5,853 nucleotides of DNA from Candidatus Puniceispirillum sp. (GTDB lineage Bacteria; Pseudomonadota; Alphaproteobacteria; Puniceispirillales; Puniceispirillaceae). Below the pieces are notes generated by a model that ran no database searches, was not told the DNA's origin, and saw only the letters and a list, made by a program, of their open reading frames with translations. The DNA lies in contig JADHLR010000100.1 of assembly GCA_016780525.1 (NCBI GenBank), forward strand, positions 1-5,853, given 5' to 3'. Positions within the stretch are counted from its first letter, which is position 1; every line of letters begins with the position of its first letter. Shown piece after piece: positions 5,493 through 5,853 of the stretch. A program made the translations under genes and the position numbers.

Positions 5493-5853
5493 TTACCCCA
5501 AAAGACCCGAAAACATATCCTTGATCTTTTGCATATTCGATTTACCGCTCACATCAAGCGGCAGGCTGGAGTCGGCTGTCCATTCGACCATCGATCCATC
5601 ATATAATTTTACGTTATCCTTGCCCAGCACTTCTGACATCACAAACCAGTTGGTCGCCGCCCAATGCCCGGTATTGCAATAGCTGACGATGGTTCTATCG
5701 CCGACACCCCGATAGATTTCAGCGAGTTCATCACGGCTCTTCAGCCGGTTCTGTTCAGTCGCATAGGCGTTGTCCTGATCCATCAGAATGGCAGATGGAA
5801 TGCGGCCAGCTTCGGCAGCTTTGGGATGTTTCGCAGCGGCGTAAAATTGCGCA
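5493..5853 (-). CDS. Rhodanese-domain sulfurtransferase, C-terminal part (5' end outside the window)
   Basis: The frame is open from the right window edge to TAA at 5493-5495, giving 119 visible residues; the ATG at 5783 is internal, because homologous-looking sequence (HPKAAEAGRIPSAIL) continues upstream of it. The visible part is a catalytic rhodanese domain: GRIPSAI near its start, then the active loop in IVSYCNTGHWAATNWF, whose cysteine (codon 5676-5678) would carry the persulfide, and the closing motif VKLYDGSMVEWT. Rhodaneses move sulfane sulfur from donors such as thiosulfate or 3-mercaptopyruvate to thiol acceptors or cyanide. CNTGHWA differs from the loops of classical TST and MST enzymes, so the donor is uncertain. 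It is probably the second domain of a two-domain protein. A hairpin terminator follows, then the YeeE/YedE gene on the same strand 114 bp on, suggesting a shared sulfur pathway. With no signal peptide region visible, its location is unknown. Confidence 0.9.
   Translation of the reverse strand, partial: AQFYAAAKHPKAAEAGRIPSAILMDQDNAYATEQNRLKSRDELAEIYRGVGDRTIVSYCNTGHWAATNWFVMSEVLGKDNVKLYDGSMVEWTADSSLPLDVSGKSNMQKIKDMFSGLLG

Noticed and set aside
5434..5682. An 82-codon plus-strand frame across the end of the rhodanese gene
   Set aside because: It is antisense to the rhodanese catalytic domain and shows no recognisable protein features.

Overview
The window reads as a piece of bacterial chromosome, most likely alphaproteobacterial. 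The evidence is a moderately GC-rich base composition by eye, tightly packed genes, an hflX gene beside a D-amino-acid-transaminase-like gene (a neighbourhood I recall from alphaproteobacteria), and the protein style of the sulfur-related genes. A marine SAR116-like lineage would fit, but that is a guess. I see no mobile element, phage gene, CRISPR array, tRNA or rRNA.

Layout. Bases 1-794 (+) hold the 3' part of an EamA/DMT-family membrane transporter. It converges, with a 2-bp gap, on a PLP fold-type IV aminotransferase (797-1672, -) related to D-amino acid transaminase. Upstream of that on the same strand lies hflX (1796-3082, -), a ribosome-associated GTPase. A 184-bp divergent intergenic region separates hflX from a short-chain dehydrogenase/reductase (3267-4004, +). 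The SDR ends on a stop codon that overlaps, on the other strand, the stop of a 64-residue cysteine-rich membrane protein (4001-4195, -). That small gene follows a YeeE/YedE-family transporter (4206-5378, -) and is probably translationally coupled to it. Upstream of the transporter, a rhodanese-domain sulfurtransferase (5493 to the window edge, -) ends in a putative intrinsic terminator.

How the genes fit together. The right-hand third looks like a sulfur module: a rhodanese (sulfane-sulfur transfer), a YeeE/YedE carrier (thiosulfate or related sulfur-compound uptake in characterised relatives) and a small membrane protein with a CxxCxxxC tail predicted to face the periplasm. The small protein is the least explained part of the window and the best lead. 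The left side is housekeeping or metabolic: hflX with the transaminase, but without the hfq gene that normally sits next to hflX. The SDR and the EamA transporter have no assignable substrate. All function calls come from motifs read by eye; no database search was run.
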